A stretch of DNA of 64,000 nucleotides, taken from NCBI GenBank assembly GCA_965204705.1, contig OZ242006.1:4960001-5024000 (forward strand). The letters are read 5' to 3'. The position numbers were made by a program, and so were the translations under genes. The notes beneath the pieces were generated by a model. That model was given only the letters and a program-made list of their open reading frames with translations, searched no databases and was not told the origin of the DNA. The stretch is from Bin5 sp965204705. GTDB lineage: Bacteria > Chloroflexota > Anaerolineae > Caldilineales > Caldilineaceae. Positions 56,879 to 64,000 of this stretch are shown here, in pieces (the stretch's first letter is position 1; every line of letters begins with the position of its first letter).

Positions 56879-57892
56879 ATGGCAGAGACGTCAGCAAGAA
56901 TCACGATTGTTGGGCTGGACTTGATTGGAACCAGCATCGGTCTTTCCTTACGCGAAAATGCGGGCAACTACCAGGTGATCGGGCATGATCGCGAGCCTTC
57001 GCGGATGAATGAGGCGAAGCAGCTGGGCGCGATTGATTCGACAACGTGGAATCTGCATTCGGCATGCGACAACGCCAGCCTGGTCATCGCCACCGAACCT
57101 CTGTCGGAACTGCCGGAGTTTTTGCAGCATGTCCGCGAGGATGTGGCGGAGGGCGCGGTGATCCTGGGGATCGGGGCAGTGATGCAGCCGGCGCTTCAGA
57201 TCGCGTCGGACAACCTGCCGGAGGGCATTCATTTTGTGGCGGGCCGGCCGGTTTATGTTGACGTCAGCAGCCAGCCGGAGCCGCGCAGCGATCTGTTCAA
57301 GGATTGCACGTTCTGCATTGGCGCGGCCACGCAGACGGAGTCGAGCGCGCTGGAGCTGGTGAGCAATCTGCTGGCGAGATTGGGCGCGAAGCCTCTCTAT
57401 ATCGATCCGCTCGAACATGACGGCATTGCGGCGGCGGTGGACCAGCTGCCCGAAATCCTGGCGGCCGCTCTTTTTCAGGGCGCCTTTGAAGCCCCAGGTT
57501 GGAATGAAAGCCAGAAGCTGGCCGGACGCCGTTTCGCTCTCAGTACAGCCCTGGACGCCAGCGCGGCGGAACTGGCGGCGTCGCTGTTTGCCAATCGCGA
57601 TACGATTTTGCAGCGGATGGACCATCTTGCCGCGCTGCTGGATTCGTGGCGCGGGCACCTGTCCGCGGAGGACGCCAAGCCGCTGGAGGAGGCGCTGGAT
57701 GGTTTGGTGGAGGGCCGGGCGAAGTGGGAGGTAGACGCAAAGCTGCGGGATTGGGACCGTCTGACGGAGCCGACCTCACGCGAGGATTACGGCAATTCTC
57801 TGGGCCAGATGTTTTTTGGCAGTCTCCTGCGCGGGCGTGCGGGCCGGCGGGATCCTGGACGCAGGGATAGGGATCCGAGGGAGAAGCGATAG
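56879..57892 (+). CDS. Prephenate/arogenate dehydrogenase-like protein
   Basis: The 337-residue NAD(P)-dependent dehydrogenase fold has the cofactor motif IVGLDLIGTSIGLSLRENAG (a DLIG variant of GLGxIG) and a mainly helical second domain, as in TyrA. TyrA oxidises prephenate for tyrosine synthesis. The usual catalytic His region (SxxH after the Rossmann domain) reads GIHFVAGRPVYVDVSSQPEP, with His and Arg present but altered surroundings, so the substrate is not certain. The C-terminal 20 residues (RAGRRDPGRRDRDPREKR) are low complexity. ATG 56879 is the first codon before the cofactor motif. Confidence 0.8.
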   Translation: MAETSARITIVGLDLIGTSIGLSLRENAGNYQVIGHDREPSRMNEAKQLGAIDSTTWNLHSACDNASLVIATEPLSELPEFLQHVREDVAEGAVILGIGAVMQPALQIASDNLPEGIHFVAGRPVYVDVSSQPEPRSDLFKDCTFCIGAATQTESSALELVSNLLARLGAKPLYIDPLEHDGIAAAVDQLPEILAAALFQGAFEAPGWNESQKLAGRRFALSTALDASAAELAASLFANRDTILQRMDHLAALLDSWRGHLSAEDAKPLEEALDGLVEGRAKWEVDAKLRDWDRLTEPTSREDYGNSLGQMFFGSLLRGRAGRRDPGRRDRDPREKR

Positions 57893-58159
57893 CATCGCGG
57901 GCTACGAGGTCGGTACGCGGTCTCATTTTGAGTTTCGGACGACGTCAGAGCTGTGGCATCAGGATCTGGCGGCGGTCAGGAAGGTCCAATCCACTCTTGA
58001 CGCTGGCCCGAGGCGCTGTGGGCGCGGGGGCTGGCAGCCCCATTGTCATGCAACAGAATCTACGTGAGGGCGTCCGCTGTGCGGGCGATACGCGGTCGCG
58101 TGCGCGGCGCGTGATGGATTGGCGCTCGGGGGGTGCAGGCCAAGATGGCGGGCGTGCAA

Positions 58160-58180
58160 GGGCACCCACAAGGGGTGCCC
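58160..58180. repeat. Small palindromic repeat (free-standing hairpin module)
   Basis: GGGCACCC-ACAAG-GGGTGCCC then CTAC. It has the same layout as the module inside the MITEs (GGGCAGGC-ACAAG-GCCTGCCC, then CTAC), with compensating stem changes. Confidence 0.7.
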
Positions 58181-58237
58181 CTACGGGCGCTGGTGGGGGG
58201 ATATCAAGGGCACACACTACGGGCAGTGGGGTTGTTG

Positions 58238-58266
58238 TTGACGGTACAGTTTTCTTACACTACACT
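58238..58266 (+). promoter_or_regulatory. Sigma70-type promoter of the secreted-protein gene
   Basis: TTGACG (58238-58243), 17-bp spacer, TACACT (58261-58266). A second hexamer TATAAT lies at 58273. Confidence 0.7.
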
Positions 58267-58345
58267 GAAATACTATAATGACATTTCAGTCCCCTGATTT
58301 TGCGGCGCGTTGTGCTACGTATTTTGGAAGGAGCCCTGCAGAGAT

Positions 58346-59680
58346 ATGAAACGGAAACAGCGCTTTGCCATTGTCACAGTTGCTCTGGCACTGGTATTTG
58401 CCTTCGTCATAGGCTACTCAAGCATTTATGCCCAGGGGCAGTTTCCCGGCTATAAGTCAACGATTCAGACTTACAACATGAGTGAATCGACTGCCAATAT
58501 CATCCTGGCCTTTTACCGGCAGGATGGCAGCCTGGAGAGGACGCTCACCGATATCATCGAGCGCGACCGATCGAAGATCTATTTCACACTGCCGGTGAAT
58601 GAGGGATTCAGCGGATCGGTTGTGATCTCGTCGGATCAGCCGGTCGCCGCGCTCAGCAACATGATGAACAGCGGACTTACTGCGGGAGGAACCTACGTAG
58701 GACGAAGTCAAGGCAGCACAACTATTTACCTTCCCCTGCTCATGGTGAATAGTAACGGCTTCAACAGCTGGTTTGCGCTGCAGAATCCCAACCCTTCTTC
58801 TACGAATGTGACGGTGAACTACAGCGACGGCATCACGACGAACTTTACGCTGGCGGCCTATGCCTCGCATAATTTCTATCAGAAAGAGGAGCCGCACACG
58901 AGTAATCTCTTCTCGGCCAAGGTGACGAGCGACGAGCCTGTGGTCGTGGTCGCGTTCCTGGAGGATTCGGCGTCGATGGCGGCCTACAACGGCTTTGACA
59001 GCGGCGCTGTCAATCCGGCGATGCCGTTGGTCAACGCCAACAATAACGGCATCAACACCGATATTCAGATACAGAATACGGGCGACTCGGATACCAGCGT
59101 CACCGTGTCCTACCAGCCGTCGGCTGCCGGCAGCGCCTGCACGGAAACGCAGACGGTCGCTGCCGGGCAGACCGTCACTTTTGCGAAGGGCGCATTTGAC
59201 AGCGGCGCCAATTCGACTTGCACGGGTGGCGAGAGGTTCATCGGATCCGGATATGTCACCACCAACAGCGCGAGTCAGCCCCTGGCGGCGGTCGTGAGTC
59301 AGCGCTCCGGGAGTACTCCGCTAACGCAGTTCGCGGCGTACGGGAGTTTTGATCCGGACGATGCCACGCAAGCCGTGCGGATGCCGGCGATCAACGACCG
59401 CAACGCCGGTTTTTTCACCAGCATCAATGTGATGAACGTTGGGACGGCTGAGACGGCGGTGGAGTGCAGTTTCACCGACACGACCTACACGGTCACGGGG
59501 ACTCTGCAGCCGAATGAGACTTTGACGGATTTGCAGGCGAACAAGATCCAGGACAGCTATGTGGGCAGCGCCACCTGCAGGGCTACAGCTGCCGGCGCCA
59601 AGATCGTCGGGGTTGTAAACCAGTTGAAGACCGGCGCGACGGACGACCAGTTCCAGGTTTACGAGGCGATCAATCAGTAG
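58346..59680 (+). CDS. Secreted protein with repeated beta-sandwich modules
   Basis: A 444-residue exported protein: signal peptide (IVTVALALVFAFVIGYSSIY, cleavage near AQG at about 31-33) followed by repeated modules sharing a pattern of N-N-G, a hydrophobic strand, QN and a V-x-V-x-Y strand. Examples are LPLLMVNSNGFNSWFALQNP, PLVNANNNGINTDIQIQNTG and RMPAINDRNAGFFTSINVMN, with a related first copy STIQTYNMSESTANIILAFY. The modules are Asn/Ser/Thr-rich like surface or S-layer adhesins. No enzymatic motif is seen. The preceding promoter is strong, and GGAAGGAG lies about 12 bp before the start. Confidence 0.85.
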   Translation: MKRKQRFAIVTVALALVFAFVIGYSSIYAQGQFPGYKSTIQTYNMSESTANIILAFYRQDGSLERTLTDIIERDRSKIYFTLPVNEGFSGSVVISSDQPVAALSNMMNSGLTAGGTYVGRSQGSTTIYLPLLMVNSNGFNSWFALQNPNPSSTNVTVNYSDGITTNFTLAAYASHNFYQKEEPHTSNLFSAKVTSDEPVVVVAFLEDSASMAAYNGFDSGAVNPAMPLVNANNNGINTDIQIQNTGDSDTSVTVSYQPSAAGSACTETQTVAAGQTVTFAKGAFDSGANSTCTGGERFIGSGYVTTNSASQPLAAVVSQRSGSTPLTQFAAYGSFDPDDATQAVRMPAINDRNAGFFTSINVMNVGTAETAVECSFTDTTYTVTGTLQPNETLTDLQANKIQDSYVGSATCRATAAGAKIVGVVNQLKTGATDDQFQVYEAINQ

Positions 59681-59729
59681 CGGAAGAGAGTGAGGGAACG
59701 CGTTTCAACGCTGGTTGCGAGAACGGCTT

Positions 59730-60275
59730 ATGAAACGACAGGCGGCAATGCTGGTTACGGTCCTCCTGCTTCTGGGATGCTGGGGAGGGGACGGGGACAG
59801 AGGTGCGGCGCAGAGCCCGCTTTCGTCACCACCCGAAGGGGTCACCGCGGCGGACGGGGGAGGGTCAGGCAGTCAATCGACAGCGAACTCGACAACTTCC
59901 TCGCCCGGGATCTCAGCTGGCAGCGGCACTGTGACCGGGGTACTCCTTTTGAAAACGGCGGACGCCCTGCAACCGGTGGCGGACGTCAAGCTGGCGCTCG
60001 GCGGGACGTTGAGCGATGAGGAGGGCACGGAGTGGGTGGTGGCCTACGACCCTTCGGCGGCACCGGTGGCGTTTACTGATGCCAGCGGCCGTTTCGTCTT
60101 CGAGGAGCTTGAATCCGGACGCTATGGACTCATTCTCGACATGGTGATGGGTTCCTTCCTGTTGTACCAGGAGGGTACGCCCAACGCCATTCTCTTTGAG
60201 ATTTCCGACGGCGAGATAACCGATCTGGGCAGCCTCGAATACTCGGTGCTGCCTCTGCCCCTGTCATACAGATGA
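59730..60275 (+). CDS. Lipoprotein with a carboxypeptidase-regulatory-like domain
   Basis: The 181-residue protein has a lipoprotein signal peptide (MLVTVLLLLGC lipobox), a Ser/Gly-rich linker (about 15-65) and a beta-sandwich with GTVTGVLLLKTADALQPVAD, TDASGRFVFEELESGRYGLI and a closing DLGSLEYSVLPLP, as in CarboxypepD_reg/CNA-B-like modules. It is anchored at the outer face of a membrane. It follows the secreted repeat protein by 49 bp, so the two are probably expressed together. An upstream TTG (59715) is a less likely start. Confidence 0.75.
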   Translation: MKRQAAMLVTVLLLLGCWGGDGDRGAAQSPLSSPPEGVTAADGGGSGSQSTANSTTSSPGISAGSGTVTGVLLLKTADALQPVADVKLALGGTLSDEEGTEWVVAYDPSAAPVAFTDASGRFVFEELESGRYGLILDMVMGSFLLYQEGTPNAILFEISDGEITDLGSLEYSVLPLPLSYR

Positions 60276-60296
60276 CAGACGGCGGCTGACCTTCTG

Positions 60297-61097
60297 TTAT
60301 CGAGCAGAAGAGTTGTCCAGGTACCACTTCCTCTTCCAGTAGATCTCATCAACGAAGCCCATACGACGGTAGAGCTGAACCGGAGTATCTGCCGGGTCCG
60401 TGGCGATCAGGAGCGATCGTTTTCCCAGTGCGTAGGTGTCGGCAAGCACGCGGGACAGCAGTTGACGTGCGATCCCCTGATTACGGAAAGGCACCCGCGT
60501 CGCCAGATTGAATACGTAGCGGTCGGGGCCTTCGTAAAACCCGATAGTTCCGGCGGCTTCATTCCCGACCCGGGCGATAAGAAAGGCTCCGTCGGCGTTC
60601 AGGTCGGCGCAGCGAATTGCCATCTCGGCCTCGACGGCGGCCTGGGTCGGCGCCTCTTCGCTGCCGGCAAAAGCTTTCAACTTTGAAATTGCATAGTCAA
60701 GGAGATTGCGGGGCGAAACGGACTCAATCTGCGCAGGGCCCGACTCGACCTGGTGCGATACACCACTATTCACATGGGCCAGATACAGCATGGCGGCGCC
60801 GCGGGCGAAGCCGACTTGCTCAAGCGCAGCTGACAGCCGGCTGTCAACGGCTTGGCTGTGGGTGCAGAGATGTACGGGGCGACCCTGGTAGAAGGCATTA
60901 ACATCGGCAAGAAAGGCAGACGCTTCGGCCGGGTCAAACGGTTCCAGAATGTGGATGTCACAGTAGGTGGTCTGCTGGATGCGGCTGTAGTAGCCGAAAC
61001 GGCGCCGCGCAACAATTTTGCCCAGGGCCGGATAGTCTTGAATGTACCAGGAGCGCACCTCCTGGACGAGAGCGTTGTGGGCGGGATGGCTTGTCAT
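60297..61097 (-). CDS. GNAT-family N-acetyltransferase
   Basis: The 266-residue protein has an acetyl-CoA-binding GNAT domain in its second half: FNLATRVPFRNQGIARQLLS with the pyrophosphate-binding R/Q-x-x-G-x-A loop (RNQGIA), then LLIATDPADTPVQLYRRMGF. The N-terminal half may be a second, decayed GNAT fold (DIHILEPFDPAEASAFLADV). The substrate is unknown. ATG 61097 is used; a GTG at 61151 in frame, only 4 bp past the PhyH stop, is possible. It is the last gene of the minus-strand operon. Confidence 0.88.
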   Translation of the reverse strand: MTSHPAHNALVQEVRSWYIQDYPALGKIVARRRFGYYSRIQQTTYCDIHILEPFDPAEASAFLADVNAFYQGRPVHLCTHSQAVDSRLSAALEQVGFARGAAMLYLAHVNSGVSHQVESGPAQIESVSPRNLLDYAISKLKAFAGSEEAPTQAAVEAEMAIRCADLNADGAFLIARVGNEAAGTIGFYEGPDRYVFNLATRVPFRNQGIARQLLSRVLADTYALGKRSLLIATDPADTPVQLYRRMGFVDEIYWKRKWYLDNSSAR

Positions 61098-61154
61098 TTG
61101 CGGGCAAACTGTGATGTGGGGAGCCTGTTGAGGACCGCATGGATGCGGCACAGG

Positions 61155-62018
61155 TCAGCTGACTGGCTCAGGCGCCTCTTCTGGCGCGGGTAAGGGACCC
61201 GGCCACGACTCATCGTTGACGTCAACTGGCTCAGGTGGGAAGGACGTGCAAGGTTCGCCGTCGCGGAGGACCCAATGGTATGGCTTAGGGAGCTTGCGTC
61301 GGCGTGTGATATGCGGCGTGGTGTAGACGCCGGCGATGGCGAGGCGCCCGTGCGGGCTGGGGTTGGGCGGGCTGTAGTGGCAGATGGAGCTGTGCCAGCA
61401 GACGACGTCACCCGATTCCAGCTCACAGTGTTCCACGCCGCGGTCGGCGATCATCTGGCGCACGTTCTCTTTGGGGAGTTCGCCGTGGATGCTGTCGTCA
61501 TAGAGGACATGGGGAATGATTCCCTGCGTGTGGCTGCCGGGGATGAACTGCAGGCAGCCGTTAGCGGTCGTTGCCGGGTCGAGGGCCATCCAGAAGTTGA
61601 AGGGTTCGGTTTCGCCGTCGCGCCAGAGTCCGTTGTCCTGATGCCAGGGGGTGGCGCTGCCGGTGCGGGCGGGTTTGACGAAACAGCTATTGAATTTGAG
61701 AAAGATGGTGTCGCCCAGGAAGTGGCGGCCGACAGCGGTCATTGCTTCGCTGCAGTAGAAGCCATGCCAGATCAGTGGCAGGCGGGAGACAAAGCCGCTC
61801 AGCTTGCGGAAGCGAGCGGCGCGCGCCTGTGGTGTGTTGCCCATCGGGTCCATGGGATCGGCATCGGCCTTTATGTCCGGTTCCGGTCGCAGAAGAGAAT
61901 CCTTGATCACGCCCCGCATTTCGATTGCGTTGTCTCTGGGGATGGCGCCGCGGATGACGAAGTACCCTTTCGTCTCCCAATCTTCCCATTGTTCCTGTGT
62001 CGGTTCCCACCTTTTCAT
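61155..62018 (-). CDS. Phytanoyl-CoA dioxygenase (PhyH) family oxygenase
   Basis: The 287-residue Fe(II)/2-oxoglutarate-dependent oxygenase has the iron triad visible as ATPWHQDNGL (HxD) and a distal His in DVVCWHSSICHYSPPNPSPH, with a 2-oxoglutarate-binding Arg in GRLAIAGVYTTPH. The family hydroxylates varied small molecules; the true substrate is open. ATG 62018 has AGGGAGGG upstream, favoured over the extension to 62051. It is encoded between the aminotransferase and GNAT genes on the same strand. Confidence 0.9.
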   Translation of the reverse strand: MKRWEPTQEQWEDWETKGYFVIRGAIPRDNAIEMRGVIKDSLLRPEPDIKADADPMDPMGNTPQARAARFRKLSGFVSRLPLIWHGFYCSEAMTAVGRHFLGDTIFLKFNSCFVKPARTGSATPWHQDNGLWRDGETEPFNFWMALDPATTANGCLQFIPGSHTQGIIPHVLYDDSIHGELPKENVRQMIADRGVEHCELESGDVVCWHSSICHYSPPNPSPHGRLAIAGVYTTPHITRRRKLPKPYHWVLRDGEPCTSFPPEPVDVNDESWPGPLPAPEEAPEPVS

Positions 62019-62080
62019 ACGCCCTCCCTGCCATCGGTTGTCTGCGTCCAATCGCCGGTGGCCAGCCCCATTGCAAGCAG

Positions 62081-63316
62081 CTAGGGAATCAGTCCTTTGG
62101 CGCGGAATGCGGTCGCCAGGCGACGGATCCCTTCCTTGATCTCTTCAGGCTCGTTGTAGCCGAAGCAGAGCCGGGCGCAGTTGGCGCCGGAAACGCCGTC
62201 GGGCGCAAAGTTTGGGCCCGGGGGATAGCCGACGTCGTACTCTTCGAGAATGTCGTCGCGTACGGCGACCAGGTCGACGTTTTCGGGGAGCTGCAGCCAG
62301 ATGAAGAGGCCGCCATCCGGCCGGCTCCAGGTCGCGCCGCTGCCGCTGAAGTTTTCGTCGAGCGCGTCCAGAATGGCGTCGCGGCGGTCTTTCTGGATAT
62401 CGTTGATTTCCTCGATGTGGCTGTAGAGGTGGGTGGTGGAGAAGCGGTGCACAGCCCATGAGGCGAAGGTGTTTACGGAGCCGCCGCTCTTTGCGCCGAT
62501 GGCGCGTTCGAGAAAGGGCCGGGGGCCGGTCAGGTAGCCGAGCCGCATACCGGGGGCGATGATCTTGGAAAATGAAGCGACATAGAGCACGCGGCCGGTC
62601 TCGTCGAGAGAATGGAGCGAGGTTACGTCGGCGCCTTCGTAGCGCAGGTCCACATAGCAGTCGTCTTCGAGGATGGGCACGTCATACTGCTGCGAGAGGG
62701 CGACGAGGGCTTTGCGACGGGCGAGGGTCATGGTCCAGCCCTGCGGGTTCTGGAAGGTGGGCACAGTGTAGATCATCTTGGGGCGTTTGCCCTCGGCGCT
62801 GGCGGTGGTGATGGCCTCTTCGATGGCGGCTGGGATCATGCCCTCTTCGTCGGTGGCGACGCCGCGCAGGTCGGCGCGGAAACGGCGCAGAGTATTGAGG
62901 GTGCCGGCGTAGACGAAATCTTCGGTGAGGACGACGTCGCCGGGATCGAGGAGTGTTTCGGCAACCATGTGGATGGGCTGGCTGGAGCCGTCGGCGAGGA
63001 TTATGTCGTCGGCGGTCACGTTGATCGCTCTGTCGCGCTGCAGTTTGGCGGCCACGAACTCCCGCAAAGGCGTGTAGCCCTGGGGATTGGCGTAGAGGGA
63101 GAGGTCGCCGCCTTCATCATCCATCGCCTGTTTCAGGCCGTCGAGAAGCCCGGCCAGGGGCAGAGAGCCAGGATCGGGATAGGCGACGGCAAAGTCGTAA
63201 AGGCCGCGTTTCCCCGCGCCCAAGCCCTTCGGCTCAGCCGCGTTGCGGGCATACATTCCAGCCCAGGTGAACTGCTCAGCGGGTTGGCTGTCTGGGCGCT
63301 GATTGGACGTTGACAT
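62081..63316 (-). CDS. PLP-dependent aminotransferase, class I/II
   Basis: A 411-residue fold-type I aminotransferase of the 2-aminoadipate/MocR-like group. It has LYANPQGYTPLREFVAAKLQ, ADGSSQPIHMVAETLLDPGD, the Asp/Tyr strand PILEDDCYVDL and the Schiff-base lysine in YVASFSKIIAPGMRLGYL, with the substrate Arg near the C-terminus in LCFGY-adjacent sequence. There is no N-terminal GntR domain, so it is a catalytic, not regulatory, member. ATG 63316 is chosen over the in-frame extension. It is the first gene of the operon with PhyH and GNAT. Confidence 0.93.
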   Translation of the reverse strand: MSTSNQRPDSQPAEQFTWAGMYARNAAEPKGLGAGKRGLYDFAVAYPDPGSLPLAGLLDGLKQAMDDEGGDLSLYANPQGYTPLREFVAAKLQRDRAINVTADDIILADGSSQPIHMVAETLLDPGDVVLTEDFVYAGTLNTLRRFRADLRGVATDEEGMIPAAIEEAITTASAEGKRPKMIYTVPTFQNPQGWTMTLARRKALVALSQQYDVPILEDDCYVDLRYEGADVTSLHSLDETGRVLYVASFSKIIAPGMRLGYLTGPRPFLERAIGAKSGGSVNTFASWAVHRFSTTHLYSHIEEINDIQKDRRDAILDALDENFSGSGATWSRPDGGLFIWLQLPENVDLVAVRDDILEEYDVGYPPGPNFAPDGVSGANCARLCFGYNEPEEIKEGIRRLATAFRAKGLIP

Positions 63317-63578
63317 GAGCGAATCTCCACTGTCGTGTGATCGGGAGGTCGATGAGGTTTGAGGTATGGAAAGGGTACCTGCCAACAGGCAAAAAAGCAA
63401 TTATGCGGGTCCGCGCGCAGTTGTCTGGGCAGAAGGAAACTGCGATAATGCGGAACTGCAGTTTTTGGTAGTCAGTTTTTAGTTTCTAGTTTTTGGTGAA
63501 CACCGCTCGTACGGTTATACCGGGTAGGTGTGAATTGATTTTGGCTGGGAAATTATCAAGTGACGAGGAGCCGGCCTG
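63317..63578. other. Divergent intergenic region
   Basis: No gene. It contains a low-complexity plus-strand stretch rich in TTTTTGGTAGTCAG and TTTTTAG (63460-63500) and a CTGCAG palindrome also seen next to the MITE CAGTGG stretch. Confidence 0.4.
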
Positions 63579-64000
63579 ATGACGACTTTTGAAGGATCGA
63601 GACAATTGATCGCTGAGGCGGCCCGGTCTCTGCCGGGCGGGGTGAACAGTAATTACCGGTTGGGGATAGCGCCGACGCCGCTGGTCTTTGAGCGGGGTGA
63701 GGGGCCTTACCTGTACGACGCAGACGGCAACCGGTTGATCGACTATTACTTGGGCATGGGCCCGATGATCCTGGGGCACAATCCGGCGCCGGTGTTGGAG
63801 GCGGTGCGGGAGGAGCTCAGTTCGGGCATCCTGTATGCGGGGCAGAGCCGGGTCGAGCAGGAGGCGGCGAGACTGGTCTGCGAGATGGTGCCGTGCGCGG
63901 AGCGGGTGCGCTTCAGCTGCGCGGGCAGTGAGGTTGTGCAGGCGGTGATACGGCTGGCGCGGGCGGCGACGCAGCGCTCGGTGATCATCAAGTTCGAGGG
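63579..64000 (+). CDS. Class III aminotransferase (glutamate-1-semialdehyde mutase-like), N-terminal part
   Basis: The frame is open from ATG 63579 to the window edge (about 140 codons). It reads EAARSLPGGVNSNYRLGIAP, LVFERGEGPYLYDADGNRLI, DYYLGMGPMILGHNPAPVLE and RFSCAGSEVVQAVIRLARAA, all typical of the PLP-dependent glutamate-1-semialdehyde 2,1-aminomutase/aspartate aminotransferase family. The Cys in SCAGSEV replaces the usual Asn/Ser-Ser-Gly. GACGAGGAG lies about 7 bp upstream. The catalytic Lys is beyond the window. A diverging aminotransferase of another fold class lies on the other side. Confidence 0.9.
   Translation, partial: MTTFEGSRQLIAEAARSLPGGVNSNYRLGIAPTPLVFERGEGPYLYDADGNRLIDYYLGMGPMILGHNPAPVLEAVREELSSGILYAGQSRVEQEAARLVCEMVPCAERVRFSCAGSEVVQAVIRLARAATQRSVIIKFE

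Larger units (their letters stand above)
57893..58345. other. Intergenic region with a palindrome and a promoter
   Basis: No gene. It contains the hairpin module at 58160-58180 and the promoter at 58238-58266. The rest is GC-rich with no recognised element. Confidence 0.5.

Overview
The window is a high-GC bacterial chromosome segment whose gene content fits a Chloroflexota bacterium of the Anaerolineae/Caldilineae type. This is an inference from family content: a GET3/ArsA-like ATPase with a C-terminal HSP20-like domain, a LysM-M23 endopeptidase, a Rho with a short N-terminus, four-subunit-style acyl-CoA carboxylase genes, VOC, CehA/McbA and phytanoyl-CoA dioxygenase proteins. No marker was compared with a database. 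Predicted promoters repeatedly look like TTGAC(A/G)-17 bp-TA(C/T)ACT.

Layout. 1-6 kb: the end of a catalase gene, a two-domain VOC protein, a decayed restriction-modification pair (MvaI/BcnI-like endonuclease and a DNA methyltransferase fragment), repeat element copy A, a zinc alcohol/formaldehyde dehydrogenase and a beta-propeller protein. 6-15.4 kb: a plus-strand catabolic cluster (alpha/beta hydrolase, PHP-type metallohydrolase, Gfo/Idh/MocA oxidoreductase, aldose 1-epimerase, a DUF3179-like protein with an in-frame UGA, an SDR and an MFS transporter). 15.5-25 kb: a Rieske fusion protein, a small wHTH-like protein, a frameshifted small-protein/HNH nuclease cassette, a phytoene-desaturase-like flavoprotein, an ArsA-like ATPase, an SH3b surface protein and a Crp/Fnr regulator. 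25.2-29.2 kb: repeat copy B, rho and a LysM-M23 peptidase. 29.3-40.3 kb, minus strand: fumarase, two nucleoside-type ABC permeases, a histidine kinase, a sugar dehydrogenase-like lipoprotein, cytidine deaminase, a CNNM/CorC-like protein and GlmU. 40.6-45.9 kb, minus strand: a complete rRNA operon, 16S-tRNA-Ile(GAT)-23S-5S. 46.6-53.4 kb: an acyl-CoA carboxylase operon, with biotin protein ligase diverging nearby. 53.5-64 kb: repeat copy C, a GT39-like membrane protein, a site-2 protease, an HD hydrolase, a TyrA-like dehydrogenase, two exported proteins, a GNAT/PhyH/aminotransferase minus-strand operon and the start of a class III aminotransferase.

Most notable. (1) The DUF3179-like gene at 12243-13247 is open in a single frame except for one TGA, exactly where the family carries the first Cys of its CxxC motif. 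An 8-bp stem with a GUC loop starts 15 nt downstream, as expected of a bacterial SECIS element, so this is a candidate UxxC selenoprotein. (2) Three copies of a 341-387 bp non-coding element with about 23-bp terminal inverted repeats and 8-bp target duplications occur. Each sits 15-18 bp upstream of the -35 box of a predicted promoter and in the same orientation (dehydrogenase, rho, membrane glycosyltransferase), suggesting a MITE that either targets promoters or has been recruited as an upstream regulatory block.
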